A DNA stretch of 56,087 nt from Olavius algarvensis Gamma 3 endosymbiont (GCA_001735895.1 DS021200.1:222325-278411); one strand, 5' to 3'; shown: positions 33,824 to 42,885, numbered from the stretch's first letter. Notes: generated by a model from the letters alone, not told the origin. Made by a program: numbers and translations.

Positions 33824-34528
33824 ATGAAGATCGCTCGTTACCTTTGCTGCCGCTTCGTTACGGCCGCCATCCTGTCATTCTCCACCCAGTTGAGCGCGCT
33901 CGAGCCGATTCGTGTGACGCTCGAATTCTTGCCCAATGTCGAAAACGGCCGCCGTATCTTCGATATTTGCGCCCGCTGTCACCTGCCCGAAGCCTGGGGC
34001 AATAACGACGGCACCTATCCGCAGCTGGCCGGCCAGCATGTCAATGTATTGATGAAACAGCTGCTCGATATACGCAGCGGAAAACGGGTCAACCCGGCGA
34101 TGCAGCCCTTCGTGCAGCAACGCACCATCGGCGGATATCAAAATCTGAGCGACGTAGTCGCCTACATATCGACGCTACCGATGAACCCCGCGCACGCGCA
34201 AGGCCCCTGGCCTGCGCACAGTGTTCAATACCGGGAAGGCGGCGAAATTTATCACAAGTACTGCGCCGGCTGTCACGGCAAATCCGGTGAGGGCAACAAC
34301 GACTTATCCTATCCACGACTTCAAGGGCAACACTATGCCTACATGGCGCGCCAGGCGCGCCTGGTCAGAAACAACCTGCGAAAGGTTGAACCGAGTATGG
34401 CGGCACTGTTCGGGGTACTCACCACGGAGGAGTTCGACAAGGTGCTGAATTACGTTTCCTATTTACCGATTCCAACGGCGGACCTCGCGCCGGACGCCCA
34501 ATGGCGTAACCCGGATTTCCAGCAATAA
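33824..34528 (+). CDS. Dihaem cytochrome c (FccA/c4-like)
   Basis: 234 aa, exported (signal peptide about residues 1-25). Two haem c motifs, CARCH and CAGCH, lie in two repeated cytochrome domains: GRRIFDICARCHLPEAWGNNDG and GGEIYHKYCAGCHGKSGEGNNDL. Met residues suited as axial ligands occur in NPAMQPF and EPSMAAL. It ends five bases before a flavocytochrome c flavoprotein-like gene, so it is probably the haem subunit of a sulfide dehydrogenase. It is periplasmic. Confidence 0.9.
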   Translation: MKIARYLCCRFVTAAILSFSTQLSALEPIRVTLEFLPNVENGRRIFDICARCHLPEAWGNNDGTYPQLAGQHVNVLMKQLLDIRSGKRVNPAMQPFVQQRTIGGYQNLSDVVAYISTLPMNPAHAQGPWPAHSVQYREGGEIYHKYCAGCHGKSGEGNNDLSYPRLQGQHYAYMARQARLVRNNLRKVEPSMAALFGVLTTEEFDKVLNYVSYLPIPTADLAPDAQWRNPDFQQ

Positions 34529-34533
34529 GGGCT

Positions 34534-35891
34534 ATGAAAAATATCGACAAAATTAGCCGGCGGCGCTTTCTGCAGACAAGCGGCGCCGTGCTGGCAGCGA
34601 ATGCGGCGCCGGCCGCCGCCGTTTCTAGTGCAGCCGGGGACGCGGCAAAGCAGACCCCGCCGGCCTTGCATAAACTATTACGCAAGGCTTCGATCCCCGC
34701 GTCCAAGGGTGCCAGAGTCGTGATCGTCGGCGGCGGTTGGTCAGGCCTGACGATGGCCAAGTACCTGCGCCGTTTCAACCCCGCATTCGACGTCCTCCTG
34801 ATTGACCGGCAATCGGCTTTTGTTTCCTTCCCGGTGAGCAACGCCTGGCTGGCCGACCAGGTGAGCCTGGATTTTCTGAGCCATAGCTTTTTCGACGCCG
34901 CAAACAACCATGGCTATCACTTCTTGCAGACTACCGCCTTGGGTTTCGAGGGCGAATCGCGCCGGGTTTATACCGATCGCGGTTACGTCGAATACGATTA
35001 CCTGGTACTGGCGCCGGGCATCGAATACGACTACCCGCGTATCGGCGTCGACGACGACGAGGCGCAGAGCCTGTTATTTCATCGTTATCCCGGGGGCTTC
35101 GTGACCAGTTCCGAGCTACTGACCATCAAGCATAAAATCCACCATTTTCCAGGCGGCACATTTTTGCTCAACGTACCCGACGGCGACTACCGCTGCACCG
35201 CTGCTCCCTATGAACGCGCCTGTATGGTTGCCGCTGTCTTCAAGCGCCGACGGGTACGTGCCAAAATCCTGCTACTCGATATGAACAGCGAAATTAAAAT
35301 TAAAAAAGCAGGCTTCTCGCGCGCCTTCGAGCAGCTCTATGGCGACTATATCGAGTACCTGCCCAGTTCGTTGATCAGCAATGTCGATATCGAGGGTCGT
35401 AGGGTCGAGACCGAGTTCGACGAATACCCGTTCGACGACGCTATTATCTATCCGCCGGTACGCGCCTCGCGCCTGCTCGAGGAGGCTGGCATCACCGATC
35501 CCTACAGCCCGCAAAAGGCGGCCGACACCGACCCGTTCCGCTACCATCTGATCGGCGACGAACGCGTTTACGTTACCGGGGACTCTCGCTCGCAGCCATT
35601 CTCGAAAGGCGGGCACACGGCCCATTCCGAAGCCCAGTATGTCGCCGAAGTTATCGCGGCGCATGCATTGGACAAGGAGGTTCTTTGGCGCAGCCCGCAA
35701 ACCATGTGTTTTTCGGCAGTGGATATCGAGCCCCTTAGGGCCATGAGCATCATCACCTACTACAAGTTCAACCGGCAAACCGGGTTGTTCGCCTTCGATC
35801 GCACGCATCTGATCGACCAGTGGGACGCGCAGGGGGCCAGGCGAGCCTGGCCTGGGCCGAGGGCATGTATCGGGACATGTTCTACGTTTAG
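34534..35891 (+). pseudogene. Flavocytochrome c sulfide dehydrogenase flavoprotein (FccB-like), frameshifted at the C-terminus
   Basis: The N-terminus is a Tat signal (SRRRFLQTSGAVLAA), followed by an FAD site VVIVGGGWSGLTMAKYLRRF. Both redox Cys are present: DYRCTAAPYERAC and QTMCFSAVD. YDYLVLAPGIEYDYP is typical of FccB. Frame zero runs on to 35910 with an unlike tail; the expected ending (AWAEGMYRDMFYV) is in another frame and stops at 35891. Restoring one G to the GGGGG run at 35832-35836 joins the frames. A sixth G or a sequencing error is therefore likely. The protein oxidises sulfide and passes electrons to the cytochrome. Confidence 0.85.
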
Positions 35892-35907
35892 CCGGCCCTG
35901 CGGCCGG
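35892..35907 (+). terminator. Short GC hairpin after fccB
   Basis: CCGGCC-CTGC-GGCCGG forms a 6-bp stem directly behind the TAG stop of the corrected fccB frame. No T run follows, so termination is doubtful. Confidence 0.4.
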
Positions 35908-36042
35908 TAGCGGATTTTGTCGACCGGAATAAGCGTATGCGGATAGGTTTTGTGTCTGAAAACGTTTATTCTGTCGCCAATCCGGCAGCTGAACAAGACC
36001 GCCGTCAAACCCCTAACGGGCACAAGCCCCGGGAGAAAATAC

Positions 36043-36879
36043 ATGTCATCTGGAAATCAGGACCAGAACCTGGCGATCTTCTGTGATTTCGAGAACGTGG
36101 CGCTAGGCGTCAGGGACGCGAGAATTAAAAAATTCAACATCAAGCTGGTGCTTGAACGCCTGTTGGTGAAGGGCACCGTCGTCGTTAAAAAAGCCTATTG
36201 CGACTGGGATCGCTATCAGGAGTTTAAAGCGGTAATGCATGATGCCGCCTTCGAATTGATCGAGATACCGCATACCCGGCAATCGGGCAAGAATTCGGCC
36301 GATATCCGCATGGTGGTCGACGCCCTCGATCTGTGTTACACCAAACACCATATCGACACCTTCGTCATCGTCAGCGGCGACTCGGATTTTTCACCGCTGG
36401 TCAGCAAACTCCGGGAGAACAACAAAACCGTGATCGGCGTCGGCGTCAAAAGCTCGACCTCCGACCTGCTGATGAACAATTGCGACGAATTTATTTTCTA
36501 TGACGATCTCGCGCGTGAAGATGAATCCAGCAAGCAGCGTCAACGCAAACCGGCGGTAAAGAAAAAAGCCGCCAGTAAAACCACCGACGCCAAACCGGCC
36601 GACAGCGCCAAATCCGAGGATGAAAAACTCGACCAAGCCATCGGCCTGGTAATGGAAACCACCGAAGCGCTGCAGGCGGAGCGTGGCGATCGCGAAAAAC
36701 TTTGGGGTTCGATGATTAAGCAGGCATTGAAGCGGCGGCGCCCGGGGTTCAACGAAAGCTACTATGGCGTCCGTTCGTTCAGCGATCTGCTGGAAGAAGC
36801 CGAGCGCCGCGGATTGCTGAGCCTGTCTCTGGACGAACGTTCGGGTGGTTACGTGATCGAAAAACTCAAAACCAACTGA
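36043..36879 (+). CDS. NYN-domain putative ribonuclease with C-terminal LOTUS/OST-HTH domain
   Basis: 278 aa from the ATG at 36043 (GGGAG upstream); the frame is open from 35950 but lacks a ribosome site there. Residues about 8-155 form a NYN (PIN-like) domain with acidic residues in LAIFCDFENVALGV, NSADIRMVVDAL and VSGDSDFSPLV. A basic linker (KPAVKKKAASK) leads to a LOTUS/OST-HTH domain (WGSMIKQALKRRRPGFNESYYGVRSFSDLLEEAERRGLLSL). NYN proteins of the LabA/YIGZ type are thought to act on RNA. Role unknown. Confidence 0.9.
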   Translation: MSSGNQDQNLAIFCDFENVALGVRDARIKKFNIKLVLERLLVKGTVVVKKAYCDWDRYQEFKAVMHDAAFELIEIPHTRQSGKNSADIRMVVDALDLCYTKHHIDTFVIVSGDSDFSPLVSKLRENNKTVIGVGVKSSTSDLLMNNCDEFIFYDDLAREDESSKQRQRKPAVKKKAASKTTDAKPADSAKSEDEKLDQAIGLVMETTEALQAERGDREKLWGSMIKQALKRRRPGFNESYYGVRSFSDLLEEAERRGLLSLSLDERSGGYVIEKLKTN

Positions 36880-36901
36880 CCTGTATTCGTCTGTCCTAGG
36901 G

Positions 36902-36923
36902 ACGGCCGCGTTGCGGCGGCCGT
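36902..36923 (+). terminator. GC-rich hairpin between NYN-LOTUS and YqaA-like genes
   Basis: ACGGCCGC pairs with GCGGCCGT across a 6-nt loop. Only TTGG follows, so it is a weak terminator or an mRNA stabiliser. Confidence 0.45.
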
Positions 36924-36939
36924 TGGCAAGGATCGGTAA

Positions 36940-37368
36940 ATGATTTCCTACCTGCTGCTATTCGGTTCCGCCTTCCTGGCAGCGACCATACTGCCTTTCT
37001 ATTCCGAACTGTTTCTGGTGGCAATGCTGCGTGCAGGCGGCGACCCGATTCTGCTGGTCACGGTCGCATCCCTGGGCAATACCCTGGGCGCCGTGGTTAA
37101 CTGGTTGCTGGGATTATACCTGCGCCGATTTCAGGACCGCCGTTGGTTTTACTTCAGCAAACAACAGATCGATAGCGCCCAGGACTGGTTCCGGCGTTAT
37201 GGATTCTGGTCGCTTTTGTTTGCCTGGATTCCGATTGGGGGCGATGCCCTGACCCTGATCGCCGGCATCCTGCGCGTGCGCCTGTGGCTGTTCCTGCTGT
37301 TGGTCGCAACCGGCAAGACCCTGCGTTACGCCGCGCTGGTTTACCTCGCCAACTGGCTGCCGACCTGA
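36940..37368 (+). CDS. YqaA-like DedA family membrane protein
   Basis: 142 aa with four or five hydrophobic segments. It matches YqaA: FLAATILPFYSELFLVAML, ASLGNTLGAVVNWLLG, WFRRYGFWSLLFAWIPIGGDALTLIAGILR. DedA proteins act in lipid scrambling or membrane homeostasis; YqaA itself is not characterised. It is convergent with the GGCT-like gene. Confidence 0.88.
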   Translation: MISYLLLFGSAFLAATILPFYSELFLVAMLRAGGDPILLVTVASLGNTLGAVVNWLLGLYLRRFQDRRWFYFSKQQIDSAQDWFRRYGFWSLLFAWIPIGGDALTLIAGILRVRLWLFLLLVATGKTLRYAALVYLANWLPT

Positions 37369-37373
37369 TTCCG

Positions 37374-38132
37374 CTAGCTTCTTATCATCCACTGCAGTAG
37401 CGACCGGTGCCAGAGATACTCGACGGTACGCGAACAAGATCTTTCGTACAAAATCAACCAAGGGTGGAGCCGGACCGGCCAGCGATCGATATCGGTAACG
37501 AAAACCCCAGTCTCGTTCAGGGGTTCGAAAACTTCGAGCACTTCGGTCGACTCGATCGCCGCCAGATATTCGGCCGGCACTGCGGGCATTTGGCGGTAGG
37601 CCTCGATGAGATAGTCGAGGTATTCCCGGGTCGGTTTCAAGCCGTCCACCGCGCGCCTGGCGCGGTAGAAATAAAATTCGAACCCTTGCGCCCGCCGTTT
37701 TACCTTTTCGTGAACCTTGAAAAAGGGAACGCCCTCGAAATAATCCATACGCTCCACATCGCGTTCGAGGATTAGGTACATGCGGCCGTATACTGCTTCT
37801 CCTGCGGCGGCGTCGGCCGAGGCATAACCGTGATCCCGGTAGAATCCGGGTTGAGTAAAACATAGACCAACGTCGTCGAGCACATAATCGAAGCTCTCGA
37901 AAATCTTGATGCGGCGCTGCTCGAGCACCGCGTGACTGAGGTTTGCGCCAAAAGCAAAGTAATGGACTTTGCGCGCGAAGCGCGGCCACAGTGCGCGTTT
38001 GACATGCGCCAGCTCACATCCGATTTTCCAGAGAATTACCCGCAGCAAGAACGATGACCTCCCAATCAATGTCAAGTTAGAGTGTCGAGACCGACAGATT
38101 ATCCTCAAACAGAAATTATTTAAATATCGCAT
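37374..38132 (-). CDS. Gamma-glutamylcyclotransferase-like (GGCT/AIG2 fold) protein
   Basis: 252 aa from the ATG at 38132; longer readings up to 38255 overlap the neighbouring leader and add no family sequence. The GGCT core starts at VHYFAFGANLSHAVLEQRR (the Y-F-A-F-G-A-N-L substrate loop) and continues with YGRMYLILERDVERMDYFEGVPFFKV, where the Glu of DYFEG is the expected catalytic acid. About 55 residues precede the domain and contain a hydrophobic stretch. Members act on gamma-glutamyl peptides. Substrate unknown. Confidence 0.82.
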   Translation of the reverse strand: MRYLNNFCLRIICRSRHSNLTLIGRSSFLLRVILWKIGCELAHVKRALWPRFARKVHYFAFGANLSHAVLEQRRIKIFESFDYVLDDVGLCFTQPGFYRDHGYASADAAAGEAVYGRMYLILERDVERMDYFEGVPFFKVHEKVKRRAQGFEFYFYRARRAVDGLKPTREYLDYLIEAYRQMPAVPAEYLAAIESTEVLEVFEPLNETGVFVTDIDRWPVRLHPWLILYERSCSRTVEYLWHRSLLQWMIRS

Positions 38133-38268
38133 CTGACGGTAAGGCAGTAACTCATGCGCCGTGGCGATTCGACAACCACTACGCAGCCACTCCAGAAGGC
38201 ACTCACACCCTCCGACCAGACTGGGTATAATCGGCGTTTTTTTACAGCTACTCAAAGGGATACCTGCA

Positions 38269-38898
38269 ATGCCTCAAACACAATCGACCTATGCCAAGGC
38301 CCTGGCGCTTATCGACGCCGCCAACGGCGCAGACCCCAATCAGGTATCCGCGGGCGGTAAGGAATGGCCCAAGGAGTTACTCTATTCCGAACGCATGTCG
38401 GATATGCTCGAGCGCTACGCTCCGGATGCCGATGACCCGATGAAGCTCGCCATCCGCGCCCAGCATATCGAACGCTGGAAGTCTCCCCGCAGCGACTACC
38501 CGATGGATCGTATCGGCTATCTCAAATGGCGCAAGGATTTGTACAAGATTCAGGCCAACACCGCGGCCAAATTACTGTTACAGGCAGGTTATGACGACGA
38601 GGTTATCGAGCGGGTGCGCAATTCGGTGGCCAAAAAGAACATCAAAGCTAGTGCCGACACCCAATTGCTCGAAGACGTAACCGACCTGGTGTTCATGGAG
38701 CACTACATGCTCGAGTTTGTCGGAAAACACCCCGACTACAGCGAGGAAAAATGGATCGAAATCATTCAAAAAACCTGGCGCAAGATGTCCTCCGCCGCGC
38801 ATGATTTTGCGCTCTCCGGCAAGATAAATCTGCCAGAGTCGCTGCTGCCGTTGGTGCAACGTGCGGTGGCGGACGCCTCGGGTCAAGACGAGACATGA
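38269..38898 (+). CDS. DUF4202 family protein
   Basis: 209 aa from the ATG at 38269. The sequence YAKALALIDAANGADPN, ELLYSERMSDML, LAIRAQHIERWKSPRSDYP and YLKWRKDL matches DUF4202, a soluble mostly helical family with conserved His and Asp/Glu residues. The combination AQHIERW and FMEHYM suggests a metal-binding HD-like site, which is inference. The stop overlaps the VOC gene start (ATGA), so the two are co-translated. Confidence 0.85.
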   Translation: MPQTQSTYAKALALIDAANGADPNQVSAGGKEWPKELLYSERMSDMLERYAPDADDPMKLAIRAQHIERWKSPRSDYPMDRIGYLKWRKDLYKIQANTAAKLLLQAGYDDEVIERVRNSVAKKNIKASADTQLLEDVTDLVFMEHYMLEFVGKHPDYSEEKWIEIIQKTWRKMSSAAHDFALSGKINLPESLLPLVQRAVADASGQDET

Positions 38899-39269
38899 CA
38901 AGCAGCGACGAACGTCCCCCGCTGTGGGTCGGGCATGTCGCGATGCATAGTCCGAAGGTTAGCGAATCGAGCGAATTCATGCAGCTAATCGGGATGCGGC
39001 TAATCGCCGGCGACGATGAGTTCGCGGTGCTCGAAATGCGCGGCGGCACTCATCTGGTAGTGACTTCGGATGCCGAATCCAACCTCATCGGGGGAGGTTT
39101 CGACCTCATGGTTGACGACCTAGACGCTACCCACGAACGCTTTACCCTATTGGGGTTGGCGCCAGGCGCAATCGAGCGTGGACAGATTCACGATTGCTTC
39201 GAGCTGCGTGAACCCGGCGGCAGCCTGATCACCTTCAACTCCAGCCACGTGGGAGATTTACCGGTTTGA
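38895..39269 (+). CDS. VOC family protein (glyoxalase/dioxygenase fold)
   Basis: 124 aa, one VOC module: WVGHVAMHSPKVSESSEFMQLIGMRLI, HLVVTSDAES, FDLMVDDLDATHERFTLLG and ELREPGGSLITFNSSH. Metal-binding positions His (first strand), His (GGTHLV) and Glu (ELREPGG) are visible. Family members perform varied metal-dependent reactions. Coupling to the DUF4202 gene by a four-base overlap suggests a linked role, but no function can be assigned. Confidence 0.85.
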   Translation: MTSSDERPPLWVGHVAMHSPKVSESSEFMQLIGMRLIAGDDEFAVLEMRGGTHLVVTSDAESNLIGGGFDLMVDDLDATHERFTLLGLAPGAIERGQIHDCFELREPGGSLITFNSSHVGDLPV

Positions 39270-39396
39270 TTCAAAGCGGCGCGAGCAGCCCCGCCCAGAC
39301 TTACCCTTGCCCGGATACGGGTTACAACCGTGCCAATCCCGGTTAATATTGAGACCGCAATAATATCCGCCATGCGGCTGGAACTGGAGTCATCGG

Positions 39397-41241
39397 ATGT
39401 CCTGGCAAAATAAAGTTCTGCGCGTCGATTTGAGCACCGCCAGCTGTACTGTCGAAGCTCTGCGGCTTGACTGGGCACAGGCATACCTGGGTCAACGCGG
39501 CCTTGGCAGCAAATATTTCACCGAGGAAGTGGACCCGCGCGTCGACCCACTGTCACCGGAAAACAAGCTGATCATCGCCACCGGTCCCCTGACCGCAACC
39601 TCTGCGCCCACCGGCGGACGCTCTTCCGCGATTACCAAGGGCGCCCTGACCGGTGCAATTGCCGCATCCAATACCGGCGGCATGTTCGGCGCCGAGCTTA
39701 AGCAGGCCGGTTATGACTTAGTGATTATCGAAGGGCAGGCGCAAGCGCCGGTCTATTTATGGATTCGCGACGAACAGGTCGAACTGCGTTCGGCCGAAGC
39801 GCTGTGGGGGCAATCGGTATGGCAAACCGAACCCTGGTTGCGGCGCGAGCTCGGTGAACCCCAGGCGAAAATTGCCAGCATCGGACGCGCCGGCGAAATC
39901 GGCGTCAAGTACGCCTGTATCGTCAACGACATGGACCGCGCCTACGGGCGTTCCGGGGTCGGTGCGGTAATGGGTTCCAAGCGGCTCAAGGCGATCGCCG
40001 TGCGCGGCTCCTGCGGGGTGCAGGTACGCGATCCGGAACGATTTCAGCAGGCTGTGCATAACACCATGGCGGTGATGCAGCCGAGCCCGGTGCGCAAGCG
40101 ATTCACCACGCGCGGCACCCACAACATGATGGATGTCACCAACCGCTTTGGCGCCCTGCCGACGCGCAATTGCCGCGACGTGCAGTTCGAGGGTGTCGCA
40201 TCGATAAATGCCGATGCGGTTACACTAAAGCGCCGCAGCGACGGCAAACCCAGCCTGCAGGGCAACAAGGCCTGCTTCGCCTGCACCATCGGCTGTGGCC
40301 GCATCGCCACCATCGATCCGGCTTCCCCGCTGGTGAACGGTAACGACCCCGAGGGCGCCGACCGCGCGCGTTATCGCCCACCCTCGGGCGGTCTCGAGTA
40401 TGAAACTGCCTATGCCTTCGGCCCGATGTGCGGGGTCGACGATCTGGACGCGCTGAATTACGTCAACTTTCTCAGCAATGAACAGGGCCTGGATCCGATT
40501 TCGCTTGGAGTCTCGATCGCCGCGGCGATGGAATTATTCGAGGAAGGCGCCATAACGCTCGCAGATACCGACGGGCTCGAGTTGCGCTTCGCCAGTGCCG
40601 AGGCACTGGTGCGCGCCGCCGAGTTGACTGCTATCGGCGCGGGCATCGGCGCCGACATCGGTCTCGGGGCCGCCCGGCTGTGCCGGAAATACGGCCGTCC
40701 GGAGCTGGCAATGGTAGTCAAAGGCCAGGAGTTCCCCGGTTACGACCCACGGGCACTGAAAGGCATGGCACTGGCTTACGCGACATCGAACCGCAGCTGC
40801 TGTCATATGCGCGCGCGGCCTCTGGTAGACGATTTTGCCAATGTCACCACCGAGGGCAAAGCCGAAATGGTCAAAACCACGCAAGATCTGGTGGCTGCGA
40901 TCGACAGTTCCGGCATTTGCGTGTTTACCAATGCCATGTTCCCGTCCGAGCAGCTCGCCGAAATGCTCAACGCCGCCTGTGACGGCGGCTGGGATCTGCA
41001 GCGCTTACACCGCGTCGGCGAACGCATCTGGAATCTGGAACGGCGCTTCAACCTGGCGGCGGGATTCAGCAAGTCCGACGATCGACTGCCCGAGCGCACC
41101 GTCACCGAACCCGCGCGTGGCGGGGCAGGCAGCGGCCAAGTGGCCGATTTGTCGATCATGCTTAACGAATACTACCAATTGCGCGGCTGGGGTGAGGACG
41201 GCGTACCGCTGGCCGCCACCCTCGATCGCCTGGCGCTTTGA
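39397..41241 (+). CDS. Tungsten-containing aldehyde:ferredoxin oxidoreductase
   Basis: 614 aa, full length for the AOR family. The N-terminal domain has RVDLSTASCTVEAL, YLGQRGLGSKYF and the pterin-binding GGRSSAITKGALTGAIAASNTGGMFGAELK. The [4Fe-4S] ligands are Cys293, Cys296 and Cys300 (ACFACTIGC) and Cys508 (SGICVFTN), matching the archaeal AOR spacing. The enzyme oxidises aldehydes to acids with a tungsto-bispyranopterin cofactor. The adjacent MoaD-like gene and the tungstate importer 12 kb away fit this. The physiological aldehyde is unknown. Confidence 0.94.
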   Translation: MSWQNKVLRVDLSTASCTVEALRLDWAQAYLGQRGLGSKYFTEEVDPRVDPLSPENKLIIATGPLTATSAPTGGRSSAITKGALTGAIAASNTGGMFGAELKQAGYDLVIIEGQAQAPVYLWIRDEQVELRSAEALWGQSVWQTEPWLRRELGEPQAKIASIGRAGEIGVKYACIVNDMDRAYGRSGVGAVMGSKRLKAIAVRGSCGVQVRDPERFQQAVHNTMAVMQPSPVRKRFTTRGTHNMMDVTNRFGALPTRNCRDVQFEGVASINADAVTLKRRSDGKPSLQGNKACFACTIGCGRIATIDPASPLVNGNDPEGADRARYRPPSGGLEYETAYAFGPMCGVDDLDALNYVNFLSNEQGLDPISLGVSIAAAMELFEEGAITLADTDGLELRFASAEALVRAAELTAIGAGIGADIGLGAARLCRKYGRPELAMVVKGQEFPGYDPRALKGMALAYATSNRSCCHMRARPLVDDFANVTTEGKAEMVKTTQDLVAAIDSSGICVFTNAMFPSEQLAEMLNAACDGGWDLQRLHRVGERIWNLERRFNLAAGFSKSDDRLPERTVTEPARGGAGSGQVADLSIMLNEYYQLRGWGEDGVPLAATLDRLAL

Positions 41242-41251
41242 TACAACCCGC

Positions 41252-41503
41252 ATGGCGATCGAAATTACCCTGTTCGGCTTCGGTGCAGAACGCCCGGCAA
41301 GCTTCGGCGGCGACAATAAGCTGCGGCTCGAAATCGACACTCCGACGACCCCGCGGCTAGTCCTGCAGGCCGCCGGAATCGACGACGATGCAGGCCTCGT
41401 ATTGATGGCACGGGATACGGTCATTCCGGCTCGGCACTGGGATCAGAAACTGGTCGAAGCAGGGGCTCAGCTGACGCTGCTGTCCGCCTTCGAAGGCGGA
41501 TAA
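41252..41503 (+). CDS. MoaD/ThiS-like small sulfur-carrier protein
   Basis: 83 aa beginning MAIEITLFGFGAERPASFGG and ending SAFEGG, the C-terminal Gly-Gly needed for thiocarboxylate formation in MoaD/ThiS proteins. The ubiquitin-like pattern (GDNKLRLEIDTPTT, VIPARHWDQKLVEAGAQLTLLSA) is visible. It starts ten bases after the aldehyde oxidoreductase gene. MoaD donates sulfur for the pterin dithiolene; a dedicated copy beside AOR is known in other AOR operons. It is probably co-translated with AOR. Confidence 0.85.
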   Translation: MAIEITLFGFGAERPASFGGDNKLRLEIDTPTTPRLVLQAAGIDDDAGLVLMARDTVIPARHWDQKLVEAGAQLTLLSAFEGG

Positions 41504-41529
41504 AGATGCCCTGTTTCAAGCCTCCGTTG

Positions 41530-42201
41530 TTATTCCTGTCCGTTGGCGAAGCCGAGCAAATGCAACAGGCTGGTGAACAGGTTGAAGATTGACACAAAAA
41601 GCGTCACCGTCGCCATGACGTAATTGGTCTCGCCGCCGCGGATGATGCTACTGGTCTGGTACAGTATCAGACCCGACATCAACACAATGAACATCGCAGA
41701 TACCGCCAGCGACAGGCCGGGCATTTCGAAGAAAATCGCGCCCAACCCCGCCAGAAACCCAACCAGGATGCCAACTATAAGATAACCGCCGATAAAGCTG
41801 AAATCCCTGCGGCTAAGCAATGCGTAACCCGACAGCCCAAGGAAAATGGCGCCGGTCGAAGCCATTGCGGTCGCGACGATCTGGCCACCGTTAGCGAGAC
41901 CCAGATAACTGTTAACAACCGGGCCCAGGGTTAGACCCATGAATCCCGTCAGCGCAAACACGAATACCAGACCGAGGCTGCTGTTGCGAAACTTAGTGGT
42001 CGCAAACAACAAGCCGAAATAGCCGGCCAGCGTCAGCAGCAGTCCCGGCTGCGGCAGATTCAGCGCTATCGAAACGCCCGCCGTAAAAGCGCTGAAAAGC
42101 AGGGTCATAGAGAGCAAGCCGTAGGTATTGCGCAATACCTTGTTGGATGAAACTCCACTCGATCGCGCCTGCCTGGCTTGATTCAAAATATTCGTACTCA
42201 T
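41530..42201 (-). CDS. Bax inhibitor-1/YccA family membrane protein
   Basis: 223 aa from the ATG at 42201. About seven hydrophobic segments and the sequence LRNTYGLLSMTLLFSAFTAGVS, YFGLLFATTKFRNSSLGLVFVFALTGFMGLTLGPVVN, MFIVLMSGLILYQTSSI and TLFVSIFNLFTSLLHLLGFA fit the bacterial BI-1 family (YccA type). In E. coli YccA is a substrate and modulator of FtsH. It follows the first HPF-like gene by 17 bases on the same strand. Confidence 0.93.
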   Translation of the reverse strand: MSTNILNQARQARSSGVSSNKVLRNTYGLLSMTLLFSAFTAGVSIALNLPQPGLLLTLAGYFGLLFATTKFRNSSLGLVFVFALTGFMGLTLGPVVNSYLGLANGGQIVATAMASTGAIFLGLSGYALLSRRDFSFIGGYLIVGILVGFLAGLGAIFFEMPGLSLAVSAMFIVLMSGLILYQTSSIIRGGETNYVMATVTLFVSIFNLFTSLLHLLGFANGQE

Positions 42202-42218
42202 GAAATAACTCCGGTATA

Positions 42219-42584
42219 TCAGGCGTATTGACCCAGGCGGTAGTGCAGCAAGCTTCCTGGCGCGGACCTGCTCCGTATATTGCGTCGCTGTCGCTTCAAC
42301 CGGCGCGACACGGCACGACCGACGCGCGCCGAAGCGCGATCGATGGCTTGGTAGAGATCCGAGCGGGTATCGGCGATCACCACGTCCGGCTGCCCCGACA
42401 GTTTTACCTGGATCAGGCAGCATTTGTCGTTACCGCCGCGGGGACCGTTAGTATCGGACAGGCGTACCAACACGCGTTTAATCTTTTCGTAACGGGCACC
42501 CGCGATAAATTTGAGACGTCGTTCGACGTGGACGCGCAGCGCTCGGGTCAACGAAAACTTGCGACTTTGGATATCAATTTGCAT
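42219..42584 (-). CDS. HPF/RaiA-family ribosome-associated protein (copy 1)
   Basis: 121 aa from the ATG at 42584. A first ATG at 42590 sits directly against the GAGGAA site, while the second has an eight-base gap. The HPF fold is seen in MQIDIQSRKFSLTRALRVHVERRLKF and VLVRLSDTNGPRGGNDKCCLIQVKL. It ends with an Arg-rich tail (VGRAVSRRLKRQRRNIRSRS) beyond the 95-residue short HPF. Such proteins bind ribosomes in stationary phase or tune RNA binding. A paralogue lies about 460 bases upstream on the same strand. Confidence 0.85.
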   Translation of the reverse strand: MQIDIQSRKFSLTRALRVHVERRLKFIAGARYEKIKRVLVRLSDTNGPRGGNDKCCLIQVKLSGQPDVVIADTRSDLYQAIDRASARVGRAVSRRLKRQRRNIRSRSAPGSLLHYRLGQYA

Positions 42585-42663
42585 TGTCATTTCCTCTTCC
42601 TGTATTTACAGAACACAAGGTAGCGGTAGATGCAATTAAATAAAATTCGAATATTATTAAAGT

Positions 42664-42885
42664 ATGATTCGATTTTTACGAAGCCATACCATGCCACCGC
42701 TAACGACAAACATTTGCGCTACTGCAGGGCGAAGCGCTGTATACCAGGTCGGGAGCAACCTGGAACCGATCGAAACCGGAAGACTGGTGCTCAGCTAGGT
42801 TGAAGAACTCTTTTCACTGGAAAGCGAATTGGAAGAATTAAAGACGGCGGCAAAAAAAAGCCCCGCATCGTTTTGCGGGGCGTAA
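42664..42885 (+). other. Possible small ORF with in-frame stop, in the gap between HPF-like genes
   Basis: A frame from the ATG at 42664 runs 44 codons to a TAG at 42796-42798 and then continues open to 42883-42885. The part after the stop reads VEELFSLESELEELKTAAKK, which looks like a charged coiled coil, unlike random sequence. No ribosome site or family match was seen. The rest of the 42585-43043 gap holds the minus-strand terminator and no other gene I can support. Confidence 0.25.
42852..42881 (-). terminator. Rho-independent terminator after HPF-like copy 2
   Basis: Reading the minus strand, GCCCCGCA pairs with TGCGGGGC and is followed by a run of eight T. It lies about 160 bases past the stop of the upstream HPF-like gene and separates it from copy 1. 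Confidence 0.88.

Noticed and set aside
42592-42603. CTGTATTTACAG as a LexA box near the HPF-like gene
   Set aside because: Spacing between CTG and CAG is 6, not the 10 of the LexA consensus.
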